Assembly (NCBI RefSeq): GCF_002027705.1
Contig: NZ_MBTG01000023.1
Span: 124,001 to 188,000, forward strand
DNA length: 64,000 bases
Origin: Paenibacillus ferrarius
GTDB lineage: Bacteria; Bacillota; Bacilli; Paenibacillales; NBRC-103111
Reading direction: 5' to 3'
A model generated the notes under the pieces. It saw only the letters and a program-made list of their open reading frames with translations, did no database searches and had not been told where the DNA came from. Both the position numbers and the translations under genes were made by a program. Shown piece by piece: positions 1-8,239 of this stretch. Every line of letters starts with the position of its first letter. The first letter of the stretch is position 1.

Positions 1-925
1 TCGTTCCGATGTAGGTTTTGCCGTCCCGCGGGATAGCAAACACCATTCTTCCGTCCGGTGTATCGAAATAAATCGCCTGCCGCAGCGGAAACTTGCTCTG
101 ATCAAACACCAGATGCACGCCTTTGGTCAAGTGCAGCGTCTTGCCTTGCTTGGATTTATCCATCTCACGCAAGGTGTCCACCCACGGACCTGCCGCATTT
201 ACAATTTTACTGGCATACAGCGAGTATGAATCCTTCCCGCCACTCATCTGATCAACCACGCGCACGCCGACCAGCTTGCCATTCTCCACGAGCAGTTCCT
301 CGACCTTGGCGTAGTTTACAGCCATAACACCAAGCTCGACGGCTTTCTTCATCACTTCAATGGTTAAGCGTGCATCATCCGTCCGATATTCCACATAATA
401 GCCGCCGCCTTTCAGATCCTTCTCCTTCAAAAGCGGCTCATGAGAAAGTGTCTGGTCAGGGCGAAACATCTTGCGCCGTTCCGACCTTTTGACACCAGCC
501 AAGAAGTCATACACCCGCAAACCTAGCGATGTAGAAAATTTACCGAACGTGCCTCCTTTATAAAAAGGCAGCAGCATCCATTCCGGCGTCGTTACATGAG
601 GGCCATTTTCATAAACAATAGCGCGTTCTTTGCCGACCTCGGCAACGACTTTAACATCCAATTGCTTCAGATAGCGAAGCCCCCCGTGAACCAATTTCGT
701 CGAACGGCTCGACGTCCCTGCCGCGAAGTCCTGCATGTCAATCAGCGCGGTGCGAAGACCCCTGCTTTGAGCATCCAAAGCAATACCAGCGCCTGTAATT
801 CCCCCGCCAATAACGATTAAATCCAAGGGCTGTTTCGTCATGGCTTGCAGAATCTCTGCTCTTTGCAGCCCATTAAATCCGTTCACGCCAACCGAAGTCT
901 TTGTATGTTTTTGTTCCGTTGTCAT
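1..925 (-). CDS. glpD: Aerobic glycerol-3-phosphate dehydrogenase, 3' end cut by window
   Basis: FAD-dependent oxidation of glycerol-3-phosphate to dihydroxyacetone phosphate at the membrane. Translating the reverse strand from the ATG at 925 gives an open frame to the window edge (about 308 residues). It contains the FAD Rossmann motif VIGGGITGAG near residue 37, then SSRSTKLVHGGLRYL and, towards the edge, LTKGVHLVF, all typical of GlpD. A GAGGAGAGA ribosome site sits just upstream. It lies downstream of glpP and glpK on the same strand and has its own leader with a terminator (see 941-1006), so GlpP antitermination is likely. Only the C-terminal part is missing. Confidence 0.95.
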   Translation of the reverse strand, partial: MTTEQKHTKTSVGVNGFNGLQRAEILQAMTKQPLDLIVIGGGITGAGIALDAQSRGLRTALIDMQDFAAGTSSRSTKLVHGGLRYLKQLDVKVVAEVGKERAIVYENGPHVTTPEWMLLPFYKGGTFGKFSTSLGLRVYDFLAGVKRSERRKMFRPDQTLSHEPLLKEKDLKGGGYYVEYRTDDARLTIEVMKKAVELGVMAVNYAKVEELLVENGKLVGVRVVDQMSGGKDSYSLYASKIVNAAGPWVDTLREMDKSKQGKTLHLTKGVHLVFDQSKFPLRQAIYFDTPDGRMVFAIPRDGKTYIGT

Positions 926-940
926 CTGAATCTCTCCTCG

Positions 941-1006
941 CGTATATAAAAATAAAGAAGCCACAACACACCTAACACGTTCACACGCGTAGGCCGCTAT
1001 GGCTTC
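941..1006 (-). terminator. Leader terminator in front of glpD
   Basis: On the minus strand an outer stem GAAGCCA/TGGCTTC (1000-1006 with 957-963) encloses an inner hairpin CCTACGCGT/ACGTGTTAGG with one bulge. A T-rich run (TTTATTTTTATA) follows, all between the end of glpK and the glpD ribosome site. This is the arrangement of a GlpP-controlled leader terminator. Just upstream, at 1005-1017, is the motif GGAGACTGGGAGA, nearly identical to one in the glpP leader. Confidence 0.75.
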
Positions 1007-1062
1007 TCCCAGTCTCCAACCGAATATTAACTTGTTATAAAATAGTATATCATTGCTTTGGA

Positions 1063-2577
1063 TTATTTAAAAGCCATTGCGGCATTTACTGCTTTTTTCC
1101 AGCCCTGATACAGCTTAGCTTGCTGCTCACCCGCCATCGTTTGCTCGAAGGCATGATCCACCTGCCACTGAGCGGCAATCTCCGCTTGATCCTTCCAGAA
1201 ACCGACCGCCAAGCCGGCAAGAAAAGCCGCACCAAGCGCTGTCGTCTCACTGATCATCGGGCGTTCTACAGTGACACCCAACATATCGCTTTGGAACTGC
1301 ATCAGGAAGTCGTTCTTCACAGCACCACCATCAACCCGCAGCTTCGTCAGCTCAATGCCCGAGTCATCCTCCATCGCTTGCAAGACATCCTTGGTCTGAT
1401 AAGCGAGAGACTCCAGCGTCGCCCGTATGAAGTGTTCTTTGGACGTGCCTCGTGTCAGGCCAAAAATTGCACCTCGCACATCACTATCCCAGTAGGGAGT
1501 CCCCAGCCCAACAAAGGCCGGAACGACATATACGCCATCCGTTGACGCAACCCTTTTCGCATAATCCTCCGTGTCCTTCGCAGACTTAATCATGCGCAGT
1601 CCGTCGCGCAGCCACTGAATCGCCGATCCCGCCACGAAAATGCTGCCTTCCAGCGCATATTCCACTTTTCCGCCCAGGCCCCAGGCAATTGTCGTCAGAA
1701 GGCCGCTGCGCGAAGGAATCGCATGATTGCCGGTATTCATCAGCATAAAGCAACCCGTGCCATACGTGTTCTTCGCCATGCCTTTGTCAAAACACGCTTG
1801 CCCGAACAAAGCCGCCTGCTGGTCTCCCGCCGCACCTGCAATCGGAATCGCCGATCCGAAAAAGAGGCTCTCCTGCGTATAGCCATACACCTCAGAGGAA
1901 GAGCGAACCTCAGGCAGCATCACCGCCGGGATGTCCAAATGACCAAGCAGCTCCTCATCCCACTTCAACTCGTGAATATTGTAGATGAGCGTGCGCGAAG
2001 CGTTGGAATAATCCGTCACATGCGCCTTGCCGCCTGTCAGCTTCCATATCAGCCACGTGTCCATCGTGCCAAACAGTAAATCCCCACGCACTGCCTTCTC
2101 ACGGGCACCTTCCACATGGTCCAGAATCCACTTAATCTTCGTCCCCGAAAAATAAGCATCAATCAGCAGCCCTGTTCGCTCACGAAACAGATCGTTAAGC
2201 CCCTCAGCCTTCAACGCTTCGCAAATATCCGCCGTCTGACGCGACTGCCATACGATGGCATGGTAGACAGGCATGCCGGTATGCCGATCCCAGACAACCG
2301 CGGTTTCCCGCTGGTTCGTAATGCCAATCCCAGCAATTTCAGGAGGCTGCACCCCTGTTTCGGATAAAACTGCTGCCATTACACCCTGAATCGACAGCCA
2401 TATTTCATTCGCATCGTGCTCCACCCAGCCTGGCTTCGGAAAAAATTGTTTGAATTCCTGCTGCGCAGTGTGCACAATACTCCCTTTTTGATCAAATAAA
2501 ATCGCTCTAGAGCTCGTTGTTCCCTGGTCGAGGGAAAGTATATAAGAAGGTTTAGCCCCTGCGGCTGTCATTGTCAT
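1063..2577 (-). CDS. glpK: Glycerol kinase
   Basis: ATP-dependent phosphorylation of glycerol to glycerol-3-phosphate in the cytoplasm. The 504 residues have the normal FGGY-family length and layout: DQGTTSSRAILFD near residue 17, GDQQAALFGQ near 250 and GLGTPYWDSDVRG near 360. It begins 13 bp after glpP, so the two are probably co-transcribed. In Bacillus and Enterococcus enzymes a His in a HFYG context is phosphorylated by HPr. Here the aligned stretch reads QESLFFGSAIPIAG with Leu (codon CTC) in that place, so this control may be absent. No glpF is seen next to it. Confidence 0.97.
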   Translation of the reverse strand: MTMTAAGAKPSYILSLDQGTTSSRAILFDQKGSIVHTAQQEFKQFFPKPGWVEHDANEIWLSIQGVMAAVLSETGVQPPEIAGIGITNQRETAVVWDRHTGMPVYHAIVWQSRQTADICEALKAEGLNDLFRERTGLLIDAYFSGTKIKWILDHVEGAREKAVRGDLLFGTMDTWLIWKLTGGKAHVTDYSNASRTLIYNIHELKWDEELLGHLDIPAVMLPEVRSSSEVYGYTQESLFFGSAIPIAGAAGDQQAALFGQACFDKGMAKNTYGTGCFMLMNTGNHAIPSRSGLLTTIAWGLGGKVEYALEGSIFVAGSAIQWLRDGLRMIKSAKDTEDYAKRVASTDGVYVVPAFVGLGTPYWDSDVRGAIFGLTRGTSKEHFIRATLESLAYQTKDVLQAMEDDSGIELTKLRVDGGAVKNDFLMQFQSDMLGVTVERPMISETTALGAAFLAGLAVGFWKDQAEIAAQWQVDHAFEQTMAGEQQAKLYQGWKKAVNAAMAFK

Positions 2578-2590
2578 GCCTCCAAATGTT

Positions 2591-3154
2591 TCAGGATCGT
2601 TGCTGATAGTGCTGCCAAAGCTCCGTTTTGGACGTTGTCACCGCGGTGGCTCCAGCTCCTAGCGCAAGCTCAACATCTTCCACCGAGCGGATGAGGCCTC
2701 CGGCAAAAATAGGAATCCCCGCCCGTTCCTTCACTTCGCTGATGATGTGCGGAATGACGCCGGGAAGCACCTCAATATAATCGGGCTGCGTCCTCTCCAG
2801 CAAGCTGTAGCTTTTGTCCAAGGCACTGCTGTCTAAGAGAAAAAGCCGCTGAATGGCGATGAGGCCATTCTGTTTGGTTTTCGTAATCACATTCCCCCGC
2901 GTCGAAATAATGCCTGCCGGACGAATGCTCTGGCACAGAAATTCTGCTGCGTACTCATCGTTTTTCAGCCCTTCAATCAAGTCTGCATGCAGCAGCAGCT
3001 TTTTCCCGCTCGCCCTGCCCAGATCCACAATATTTTTCAATTGCCCAATATGGCTGTCGAGCAGCACAATGTAGGTAAAAGACGACTTCAAGAGCTTCTC
3101 CAAGTCCTTCATCTTTCGTATTGCCGGCAAAATTCGCTGCGCTTGCAATGACAT
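2591..3154 (-). CDS. glpP: Glycerol uptake operon antiterminator GlpP
   Basis: RNA-binding antiterminator that, with glycerol-3-phosphate, allows read-through of leader terminators of glp genes. The 187 residues form the TIM-barrel-like GlpP fold: HADLIEGLKND near 57, RPAGIISTRGNVI near 77, DYIEVLPG near 125 and FAGGLIRSVEDV near 150. It is the first gene of the cluster and is itself preceded by a leader terminator (3201-3253), which points to autoregulation. The start codon lies after a purine-rich site GAGGAAGAGGCGAAG. Confidence 0.95.
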   Translation of the reverse strand: MSLQAQRILPAIRKMKDLEKLLKSSFTYIVLLDSHIGQLKNIVDLGRASGKKLLLHADLIEGLKNDEYAAEFLCQSIRPAGIISTRGNVITKTKQNGLIAIQRLFLLDSSALDKSYSLLERTQPDYIEVLPGVIPHIISEVKERAGIPIFAGGLIRSVEDVELALGAGATAVTTSKTELWQHYQQRS

Positions 3155-3200
3155 GATCTTCGCCTCTTCCTCTGCCCAGGTCCTTAACGGATAAAATAAT

Positions 3201-3253
3201 AAAAAAACTCACCAAGAACTGCCAATTATATGCAATTGGCAATCTAAGTGAGT
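3201..3253 (-). terminator. Leader terminator in front of glpP
   Basis: On the minus strand the arms ACTCAC/GTGAGT and TTGCCAATT/AATTGGCA form one long hairpin with an imperfect middle, directly followed by seven Ts. It lies between the promoter at 3291-3319 and the glpP start. The motif GGAGAACGGGAGA at 3253-3265 abuts it upstream and matches the glpD leader motif at 11 of 13 positions. Confidence 0.8.
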
Positions 3254-3290
3254 CTCCCGTTCTCCGTCACACATGTATTAACTTATCCTC

Positions 3291-3319
3291 ATTGTATCGA
3301 GGGGAGTGCCCCCTGTCAA
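3291..3319 (-). promoter_or_regulatory. Sigma-A promoter of glpP
   Basis: On the minus strand TTGACA (3319-3314), a 17-bp spacer and TACAAT (3296-3291). This is a near-consensus vegetative promoter that places the transcript start about 130 nt before glpP, just upstream of the leader terminator. Confidence 0.8.
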
Positions 3320-3336
3320 TGAGCAGACGTCCCCTT

Positions 3337-5343
3337 TTATGTCGATAAGGCTTTGCGGACAGCCAAAATATATTTGGACTGATCGAGTGGATTAACCCCC
3401 CGCCTCTTGCGCTCGGCCTGCACATCCGGCGGACTTGGCTGATACCCGCCGAAGGAGGACGTAATCACGCCCCTGCCCCCTGACATGGCGCTAAGCTTCA
3501 CCGGATAGTCCAAGGAGGTAGCTGCAGGAAGGCGGCCCTCTACGACGAAACGGTCGCCGCTAATTTGCGGCGGATCGAAGATCGCACGCATCTGTACCAA
3601 GTCGCTCAGCACCTTGCCGCCGTAGACTTCTGGAACGGTAATCCGCACTTGCAGCATAGGCTCAAGCAGCTTCGTCCCCGTCTCCGCGAGACCTTGCATC
3701 AGGCCCATCGGCGTGGCTACGGCAAAATCGAGCGGATGGGTGTGCCACACGTGATGCTCACCGTACGTAAGCGTCACTTTCAGGTCGGTGACTTCCCAGC
3801 CGAGCAGCCCTTGCTGAAGCGCCTCCGGAACGCGGCGCTCCACTTCGTTCTGGTACTGCGCGAGCAGCTGCTCGCCCCGGACCAGCGATTGGTAAACGAG
3901 CCCGCTTCCCGGTTCACCGGGCTCGATCTGAAAGCGCAGGATGGCCCAGCAAGGCTTAGGCATCGTATAAGCAATGAAGCCTTCACCGGACTTCGAAGGC
4001 GTTTCTTTGTAAATCACGGAAGGCTGATCGAACCTTGCTTGCAGTCCGAAACGAGAGTCGAGCAAACTCGTCAGGATCTCGAGCTGAATCGTGCCCATAA
4101 CTTTCACATGCAGCTCCCGCTCTTCTTGGATCCACTGCAAATCCAGCAGTGGATCTTCGTCGGTTAGCTCCTGCAAAGCGGCGACAAGCGCCGGATACTG
4201 AGCATCGCTCTGGGCATGCACCTGCACAGTCAACAGCGGCACTGCCAGCCGAGGTGCTGGCGGCACGGCATCAGACCTACCGAGCACATCGCCGATCCGC
4301 ACCTGCGTCAGGCCGCAGACGGCAGCGATATCGCCTGCCGCCACCAACCCGATATCTTCGGCGCGGCGGCCGTCGATTTTGCGAATCTGGGTCACCTTCT
4401 CCTCCACGCCGCGCGTGGCATTGAAGAGGGTGTCCCGGTTGCGGATCGTCCCCTCGTAGACGCGGACGTAGGCCATGCGCCCCATGGTCTTGTCCCGCTC
4501 GACCTTGAACACTACGGCCGAAAGCGGCTGCTCCGCGCTGCCGCTCGGCCCGGGCAAATAATCGAGGATCGCTTCCATCAGCTCCTCGATGCCAATCCCT
4601 TTGCTGGAGGCTCCCACCAGCAAAGGATAAGCCATTCCCTGCCGTGCGTACCGCTGCAGGGTCGTCTTCACCTCGCGTGCCGGGATGGGCACGCCTTCGA
4701 TATAGCTCGACAGCAGCGGCTCGTCGAGCTCGGACAGCTTTTCGACCGCTGCTGCGAGGTCGAAGCCGGGCGTGGGCGCGCTTGGCGCGCCCTCTGCCAG
4801 CACGTTCACCGCACCGCGGAACGTGTCCTCTATGCCAAGCGGCGCATAGATCGGCACCGCCATCGGTGTCAGCTGCTTGTGGATCTCTTGCAGCACGCGC
4901 GCTGGGTCTGCGCCGATGCGATCCATTTTATTCACATAGAGCAAGGTTGGAATCTTCAACGATTGCAGCGCATGCCAAATCATTTCCGTTTGCGACTGCA
5001 CGCCTTCTACCGCAGAAACAATAAGAATCGCGCCGTCCATCACCCGCAAAGAACGCTCCACCTCGGATAAGAAATCCACGTGGCCCGGCGTATCTACCAA
5101 ATTAATAAACGTCTCTTTCCACGAAAAAGCCGTCGTCGCGCTGCGCACCGAAATTCCCCGCTCCCGTTCCACATCCATGGAATCCGTTTGCGCCGTACCG
5201 CTATCTACACTGCCTAAGGCACGTATTCGTCCGCTATGATAAAGAAGATGCTCCGTTGTTGTTGTCTTTCCCGCATCGACATGGGCAAAAATCCCCACAT
5301 TCCTGCGCGAAACCGACAACTGCTTACCCATTTCGCCTGCCAT
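3337..5343 (-). CDS. Tet(M)-like ribosomal protection / EF-G-family GTPase
   Basis: A 668-residue translation GTPase. G motifs are AHVDAGKTTT (G1), DTPGHVDF (G3) and NKMD (G4), followed by EF-G domains II to V. The opening RRNVGIFAHVDAGKTTTTEHLLYHSG and the length are those of the Tet(M)/Tet(O) group rather than of housekeeping EF-G (about 690). The family releases tetracycline from the ribosome, but chromosomal relatives in soil Bacilli often have unproven roles. The ATG at 5343 is preferred to a TTG 27 nt upstream because it follows AAGGAG. The gene is divergent from the glycosylase at 5581, and no resistance-type mobile context is visible. Confidence 0.85.
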   Translation of the reverse strand: MAGEMGKQLSVSRRNVGIFAHVDAGKTTTTEHLLYHSGRIRALGSVDSGTAQTDSMDVERERGISVRSATTAFSWKETFINLVDTPGHVDFLSEVERSLRVMDGAILIVSAVEGVQSQTEMIWHALQSLKIPTLLYVNKMDRIGADPARVLQEIHKQLTPMAVPIYAPLGIEDTFRGAVNVLAEGAPSAPTPGFDLAAAVEKLSELDEPLLSSYIEGVPIPAREVKTTLQRYARQGMAYPLLVGASSKGIGIEELMEAILDYLPGPSGSAEQPLSAVVFKVERDKTMGRMAYVRVYEGTIRNRDTLFNATRGVEEKVTQIRKIDGRRAEDIGLVAAGDIAAVCGLTQVRIGDVLGRSDAVPPAPRLAVPLLTVQVHAQSDAQYPALVAALQELTDEDPLLDLQWIQEERELHVKVMGTIQLEILTSLLDSRFGLQARFDQPSVIYKETPSKSGEGFIAYTMPKPCWAILRFQIEPGEPGSGLVYQSLVRGEQLLAQYQNEVERRVPEALQQGLLGWEVTDLKVTLTYGEHHVWHTHPLDFAVATPMGLMQGLAETGTKLLEPMLQVRITVPEVYGGKVLSDLVQMRAIFDPPQISGDRFVVEGRLPAATSLDYPVKLSAMSGGRGVITSSFGGYQPSPPDVQAERKRRGVNPLDQSKYILAVRKALST

Positions 5344-5440
5344 CCAGCTTCCCCCGCTCCTTCTCTGCAACGCCTTTATCTTTATATTATACTAAAAGCG
5401 CATTCAAAAAGTTATACACCGCGAGATGCATTAGCTCTAC

Positions 5441-5460
5441 ATCCTCTCAATCGAGAGGAT
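5441..5460. promoter_or_regulatory. Perfect 8-bp inverted repeat between divergent genes
   Basis: ATCCTCTC, four bases (AATC), then GAGAGGAT. It lies in the 237-bp gap between the divergent Tet(M)-like GTPase and glycosylase genes and has no T-run, so a protein-binding operator is more likely than a terminator. The binding partner is unknown. Confidence 0.35.
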
Positions 5461-5580
5461 CAGTTTGGAGAAACAAGCCATCCGTTTCAGCGCAACAATT
5501 CTTTTTAGCCATCGTATGTATTACTACACGAGCTTTCCAATAAGACTAATTCATCATTAACATAGGAGGCTTGCCGCTGC

Positions 5581-6291
5581 ATGGAGACACAATCTTCCGA
5601 AGAACAACTACTGCCTGCCCCAACCACTTCATCCATTCGCCTGCACAAAGAACACCCCGCTATCCTCGCTTTATGCCAAGCCGACAGTCGTCTAGCGCAG
5701 CTAATTCACCTTATCGGTGAACGAACGCTTACACCAAGTGCATTCCCTTATGAATCTTTGGCGATGTCGATTATTTCTCAGCAGCTATCCGCCAAAGCAG
5801 CCGCGACCATCAAAGCCAGAGTCAAGCTAGTCATACCGGCATTCACGCCGGAGTTAGTACTCGCTGCCGATGAAACTGCTATTCGAGCATGCGGTGTCTC
5901 ATTCCCCAAAATCCGCTATATCCGCGATCTCAGCACTAAAATCATAAGCGGCGAAGTGAACTTGGATCGCCTGCATGAGCTGGACAACGCAGAGCTGCTG
6001 AAGCAGCTTACAAGCGTCAAAGGCATTGGCGTCTGGACCGCGGAAATGTTCATGATTTTTGCGCTGGGCCGATCCGATGTCATGGCCATCGGGGATGCAG
6101 GCCTTCAGCGCGCAGCTCGCTGGCTGCACCAGCTGGAGGAACGCAAGGACTGCAATTATTTGGGACAAATCGCACCGGTGTGGGCACCTTACCGCAGCTT
6201 CGCCTCGCTCTATTTATGGCGTGCCGTCGATTTGGGCTATGTAGATTCCGGCCTGCCGGTTGAAGAATGCCAAATTGCAGAAAATCGCTAA
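5581..6291 (+). CDS. DNA-3-methyladenine glycosylase II, AlkA-like
   Basis: Base-excision repair enzyme that removes alkylated purines. The 236 residues carry an HhH-GPD domain. The helix-hairpin-helix is LTSVKGIGVWTAEMFMIFAL (residues about 142-161) and the catalytic Asp is in the GDAGLQRA motif just after it. ISQQLSAKAAATIKAR near 65 is the usual first helix pair. AGGAGG at 5564-5569 supports the start. It is shorter than E. coli AlkA and lacks the N-terminal extra domain, as many Firmicute forms do. Confidence 0.93.
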   Translation: METQSSEEQLLPAPTTSSIRLHKEHPAILALCQADSRLAQLIHLIGERTLTPSAFPYESLAMSIISQQLSAKAAATIKARVKLVIPAFTPELVLAADETAIRACGVSFPKIRYIRDLSTKIISGEVNLDRLHELDNAELLKQLTSVKGIGVWTAEMFMIFALGRSDVMAIGDAGLQRAARWLHQLEERKDCNYLGQIAPVWAPYRSFASLYLWRAVDLGYVDSGLPVEECQIAENR

Positions 6292-6562
6292 ATTCATGGC
6301 ATTTATAAGGCCCAGGGAGCGGCTGAAATTCGCAAAAGTTCGGGCTTCAGCGAAATGTGTGACTATACTTTTTGGAAAACCTGCAATTGTGCATCTTTTT
6401 ACTCTTGAAATTACCCTTTTTGGTAAGATTCCTGCATTTCTGCATGCTTTTGAATCTTTTTCCTGATTACAGAGCAAAAAGGCTTAAAATTCCTGCACAA
6501 TTGCAGGAATTTGCATTTTTTCGCCGATTTAGTAGAAAAAACCTGCATTTTCGCAGGTTTTT
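6292..6562. repeat. CCTGCA palindrome repeats between convergent genes
   Basis: At least four elements built on CCTGCA lie here: AACCTGCAATTGTGCAT near 6380, TTCCTGCATTTCTGCATG near 6428, a perfect 11-bp inverted repeat AAATTCCTGCA/TGCAGGAATTT at 6487-6512, and a perfect 10-bp one at 6537-6562. The last two are A-rich before and T-rich after, like two-way terminators. No supported gene is present. Confidence 0.6.
6537..6562. terminator. Bidirectional intrinsic terminator
   Basis: AAAAACCTGC (6537-6546), loop ATTTTC, GCAGGTTTTT (6553-6562). The run of As on one side and Ts on the other would terminate both the glycosylase gene (+) and the TetR gene (-), which converge here. Confidence 0.65.
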
Positions 6563-6600
6563 GGTGGTTTGGGGGCTTGGTGTGGTTTGGTGCTCTTCGT

Positions 6601-6855
6601 GCTTGGGTAATTTGGGTAATTGGGTTACTTTTGACGCTTTGGGTGCTTCAGATACTTTGGGGTGTTCTCAGTGCTTCTGGTTTTTTGAGTGCTTTGAATA
6701 CTTTTGATGCTTCTGGCGGTTTGGACGCTTGGGTAATTTGGTTACTCTGGATACTTTTGATGCTTTGGGTGCTTCAGCTACTTTGGGGTGTTCTCAGTGC
6801 TTCTCGTTCTTTGAGTGCTTGAGTACTTCCTGGTGCTTTGGATACTTTTGATGCT
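6601..6855. repeat. GT-rich imperfect tandem duplication, period about 126 bp
   Basis: Copy 1 begins GCTTGGGTAATTTGG at 6601 and copy 2 with the same words at 6727. Both contain CTTTGGGTGCTTCAG, then TACTTTGGGGTGTTCTCAG, then TGCTTC. A finer unit around GTGCTTTGGATACTTTTGAT recurs inside. The upper strand is strongly G+T biased. Frames through it give hydrophobic Trp/Leu-rich peptides without a ribosome site, so it is treated as non-coding. Confidence 0.6.
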
Positions 6856-6867
6856 GCGGAAAGAGAT

Positions 6868-7431
6868 TCACCCCTTGGCCATTCCCCGCAAATAGGTCGT
6901 CAAAAGCCGTCTCAGGCTTTCGTCCCGTTCCAGATTCATACGGAATCCGTTTTTCATCTCCAAGGATGCGAACCCATGAACGATGCTGCGGAAGCCGCGC
7001 ACTACATGCAGAGCGTCTTCTTCACTTAAGTGGTAAGGCTCCAGTAGACGCAGTATAAACATCACAACTTGTGTACTCGCTTCTTTGACTTGTGGATCTT
7101 CCAAATCCGGCAATGCCGCCATAGCATCATATAGACCTGGCTGCTTTCTGACAAAATTCACATATGCGAATCCAGCAGCCAGGAGCGCGTCCTCGCCAGA
7201 CTTGCCAAGCACAGCTTCGACCATCGCCTCTCTTATCTGCTGTAAACTTCGTTGAGACATTAGCTTCCTAAGATCCGGCAAGCCCTTGATATGATTATAA
7301 AGAGACGGTGTCTTTACATTTAATTTTGCTGCTAATGCCGCCAAGGTAACGAACTCGATACCCTGTTGATCTGCTATTTCGATCGCTGCCAGCAGTACGG
7401 TTTCTGAATCCAGTCCTTGTCGAATGGCCAT
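6868..7431 (-). CDS. TetR-family regulator (WHG-type C-domain)
   Basis: A 187-residue repressor. The N-terminal HTH spans residues about 9-56 (ETVLLAAIEIADQQG ... LAALAAKLNVKTPSLYNHIKG) and is followed by a ligand domain with VVRGFRSIVHGFASLE, typical of the TetR_C_33/WHG group. It follows the metallo-hydrolase gene by 15 bp and is probably its operon partner. An inverted-repeat operator in their common promoter (8204-8231) suggests self-regulation. The inducer is unknown. Confidence 0.88.
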   Translation of the reverse strand: MAIRQGLDSETVLLAAIEIADQQGIEFVTLAALAAKLNVKTPSLYNHIKGLPDLRKLMSQRSLQQIREAMVEAVLGKSGEDALLAAGFAYVNFVRKQPGLYDAMAALPDLEDPQVKEASTQVVMFILRLLEPYHLSEEDALHVVRGFRSIVHGFASLEMKNGFRMNLERDESLRRLLTTYLRGMAKG

Positions 7432-7446
7432 TTTGTTACCTCATCT

Positions 7447-8181
7447 CTAAATGTTTGCTGTTTTGATATGAAAGCTTTTGGATGCTTCTTCCAAAGCTTT
7501 ATCCATGATTTGTTGTGGCCGCTCAATCATTTGTCCGTGGCCAACTGCGAGTACACTAGGTTGAAGTGCTCTTAGTTTAACCGCGCTCTCCAGTGACCCT
7601 TCTTTGCTCCATGTTGCCAGAGCCGGGAAGGGGAACCAGAATTTCGTCACTCCGGACACGGCCACCCCTCCGCGCACTTGAAAAGCATCCCCTGCAATCA
7701 ACGCACGGCTGCGAACATCCAAGAAAGCCATCATGCCCGGTGTATGCCCTGGAGCCACTACGGCTTGCAGCGAGCCGACCAAATCGCCATCTTCCAAGTA
7801 TACATCCGGTTTCGTTTGGATGGCACCTGCTTTGGGCACGCCGCCCTTAATTGGTAAATTCGGCTCGCCCGCTTCCAGCTCTTGATTTCCTGCGAGCAGC
7901 TTTCCATCTCGGCGTGAAATGTAGACAACGGCTTGCGGCAGTGCCTTTTTCAAGCCATCCAGTGCACCTATATGATCACTATGCGCGTGGGTAAGTACAA
8001 TGCGTGTAATGGGTTTGCCAATCGTCGCGGCCGCCTTCAGAATCCCTTTGAGACTAAATGGCATTGCCGCATCAATTAAGGTTAACTCCTCAGCTTCCTC
8101 CACCAAATAACAATTAACGGGGAATACTTTGGGCATAAAAGTAATTTGATATAACTGACCGATTTGCGTGATTTTCATCAT
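7447..8181 (-). CDS. MBL-fold metallo-hydrolase
   Basis: A 244-residue metallo-beta-lactamase-fold hydrolase. Metal ligands are THAHSDHIGAL (HxHxDH) near residue 63, GHTPG near 147 and the Asp of ALIAGD. The later His is in VGHGQM. AGGAGG precedes a double ATG. Such proteins hydrolyse esters, thioesters or lactones, and the substrate cannot be read from sequence. It shares an operon with a downstream TetR regulator, so a small-molecule detoxification role is plausible. Confidence 0.88.
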   Translation of the reverse strand: MMKITQIGQLYQITFMPKVFPVNCYLVEEAEELTLIDAAMPFSLKGILKAAATIGKPITRIVLTHAHSDHIGALDGLKKALPQAVVYISRRDGKLLAGNQELEAGEPNLPIKGGVPKAGAIQTKPDVYLEDGDLVGSLQAVVAPGHTPGMMAFLDVRSRALIAGDAFQVRGGVAVSGVTKFWFPFPALATWSKEGSLESAVKLRALQPSVLAVGHGQMIERPQQIMDKALEEASKSFHIKTANI

Positions 8182-8203
8182 AACGCCTCCTGTTTGCTAT
8201 TTA

Positions 8204-8239
8204 TATTAGTATAATAACTAATATCATTAGTTTAGTCAA
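8204..8239 (-). promoter_or_regulatory. Promoter and operator of the MBL/tetR operon
   Basis: On the minus strand TTGACT (8239-8234), 17 bp, TATTAT (8216-8211). Overlapping it are two inverted repeats sharing an arm: TATTAGT-6-ACTAATA (8204-8223) and ACTAAT-ATC-ATTAGT (8217-8231). Their position across the -10 and spacer suits repression by the TetR protein encoded in the same operon. Confidence 0.6.

Noticed and set aside
4216..5070. Long plus-strand ORF of 284 codons
   Set aside because: It is antisense to the Tet(M)-like GTPase, whose motifs are unambiguous. GC-rich codons create the open shadow frame.
6511..6822. 103-codon hydrophobic plus-strand ORF
   Set aside because: It reads through the GT-rich duplication and terminator hairpins, has no ribosome site and resembles no membrane protein family.
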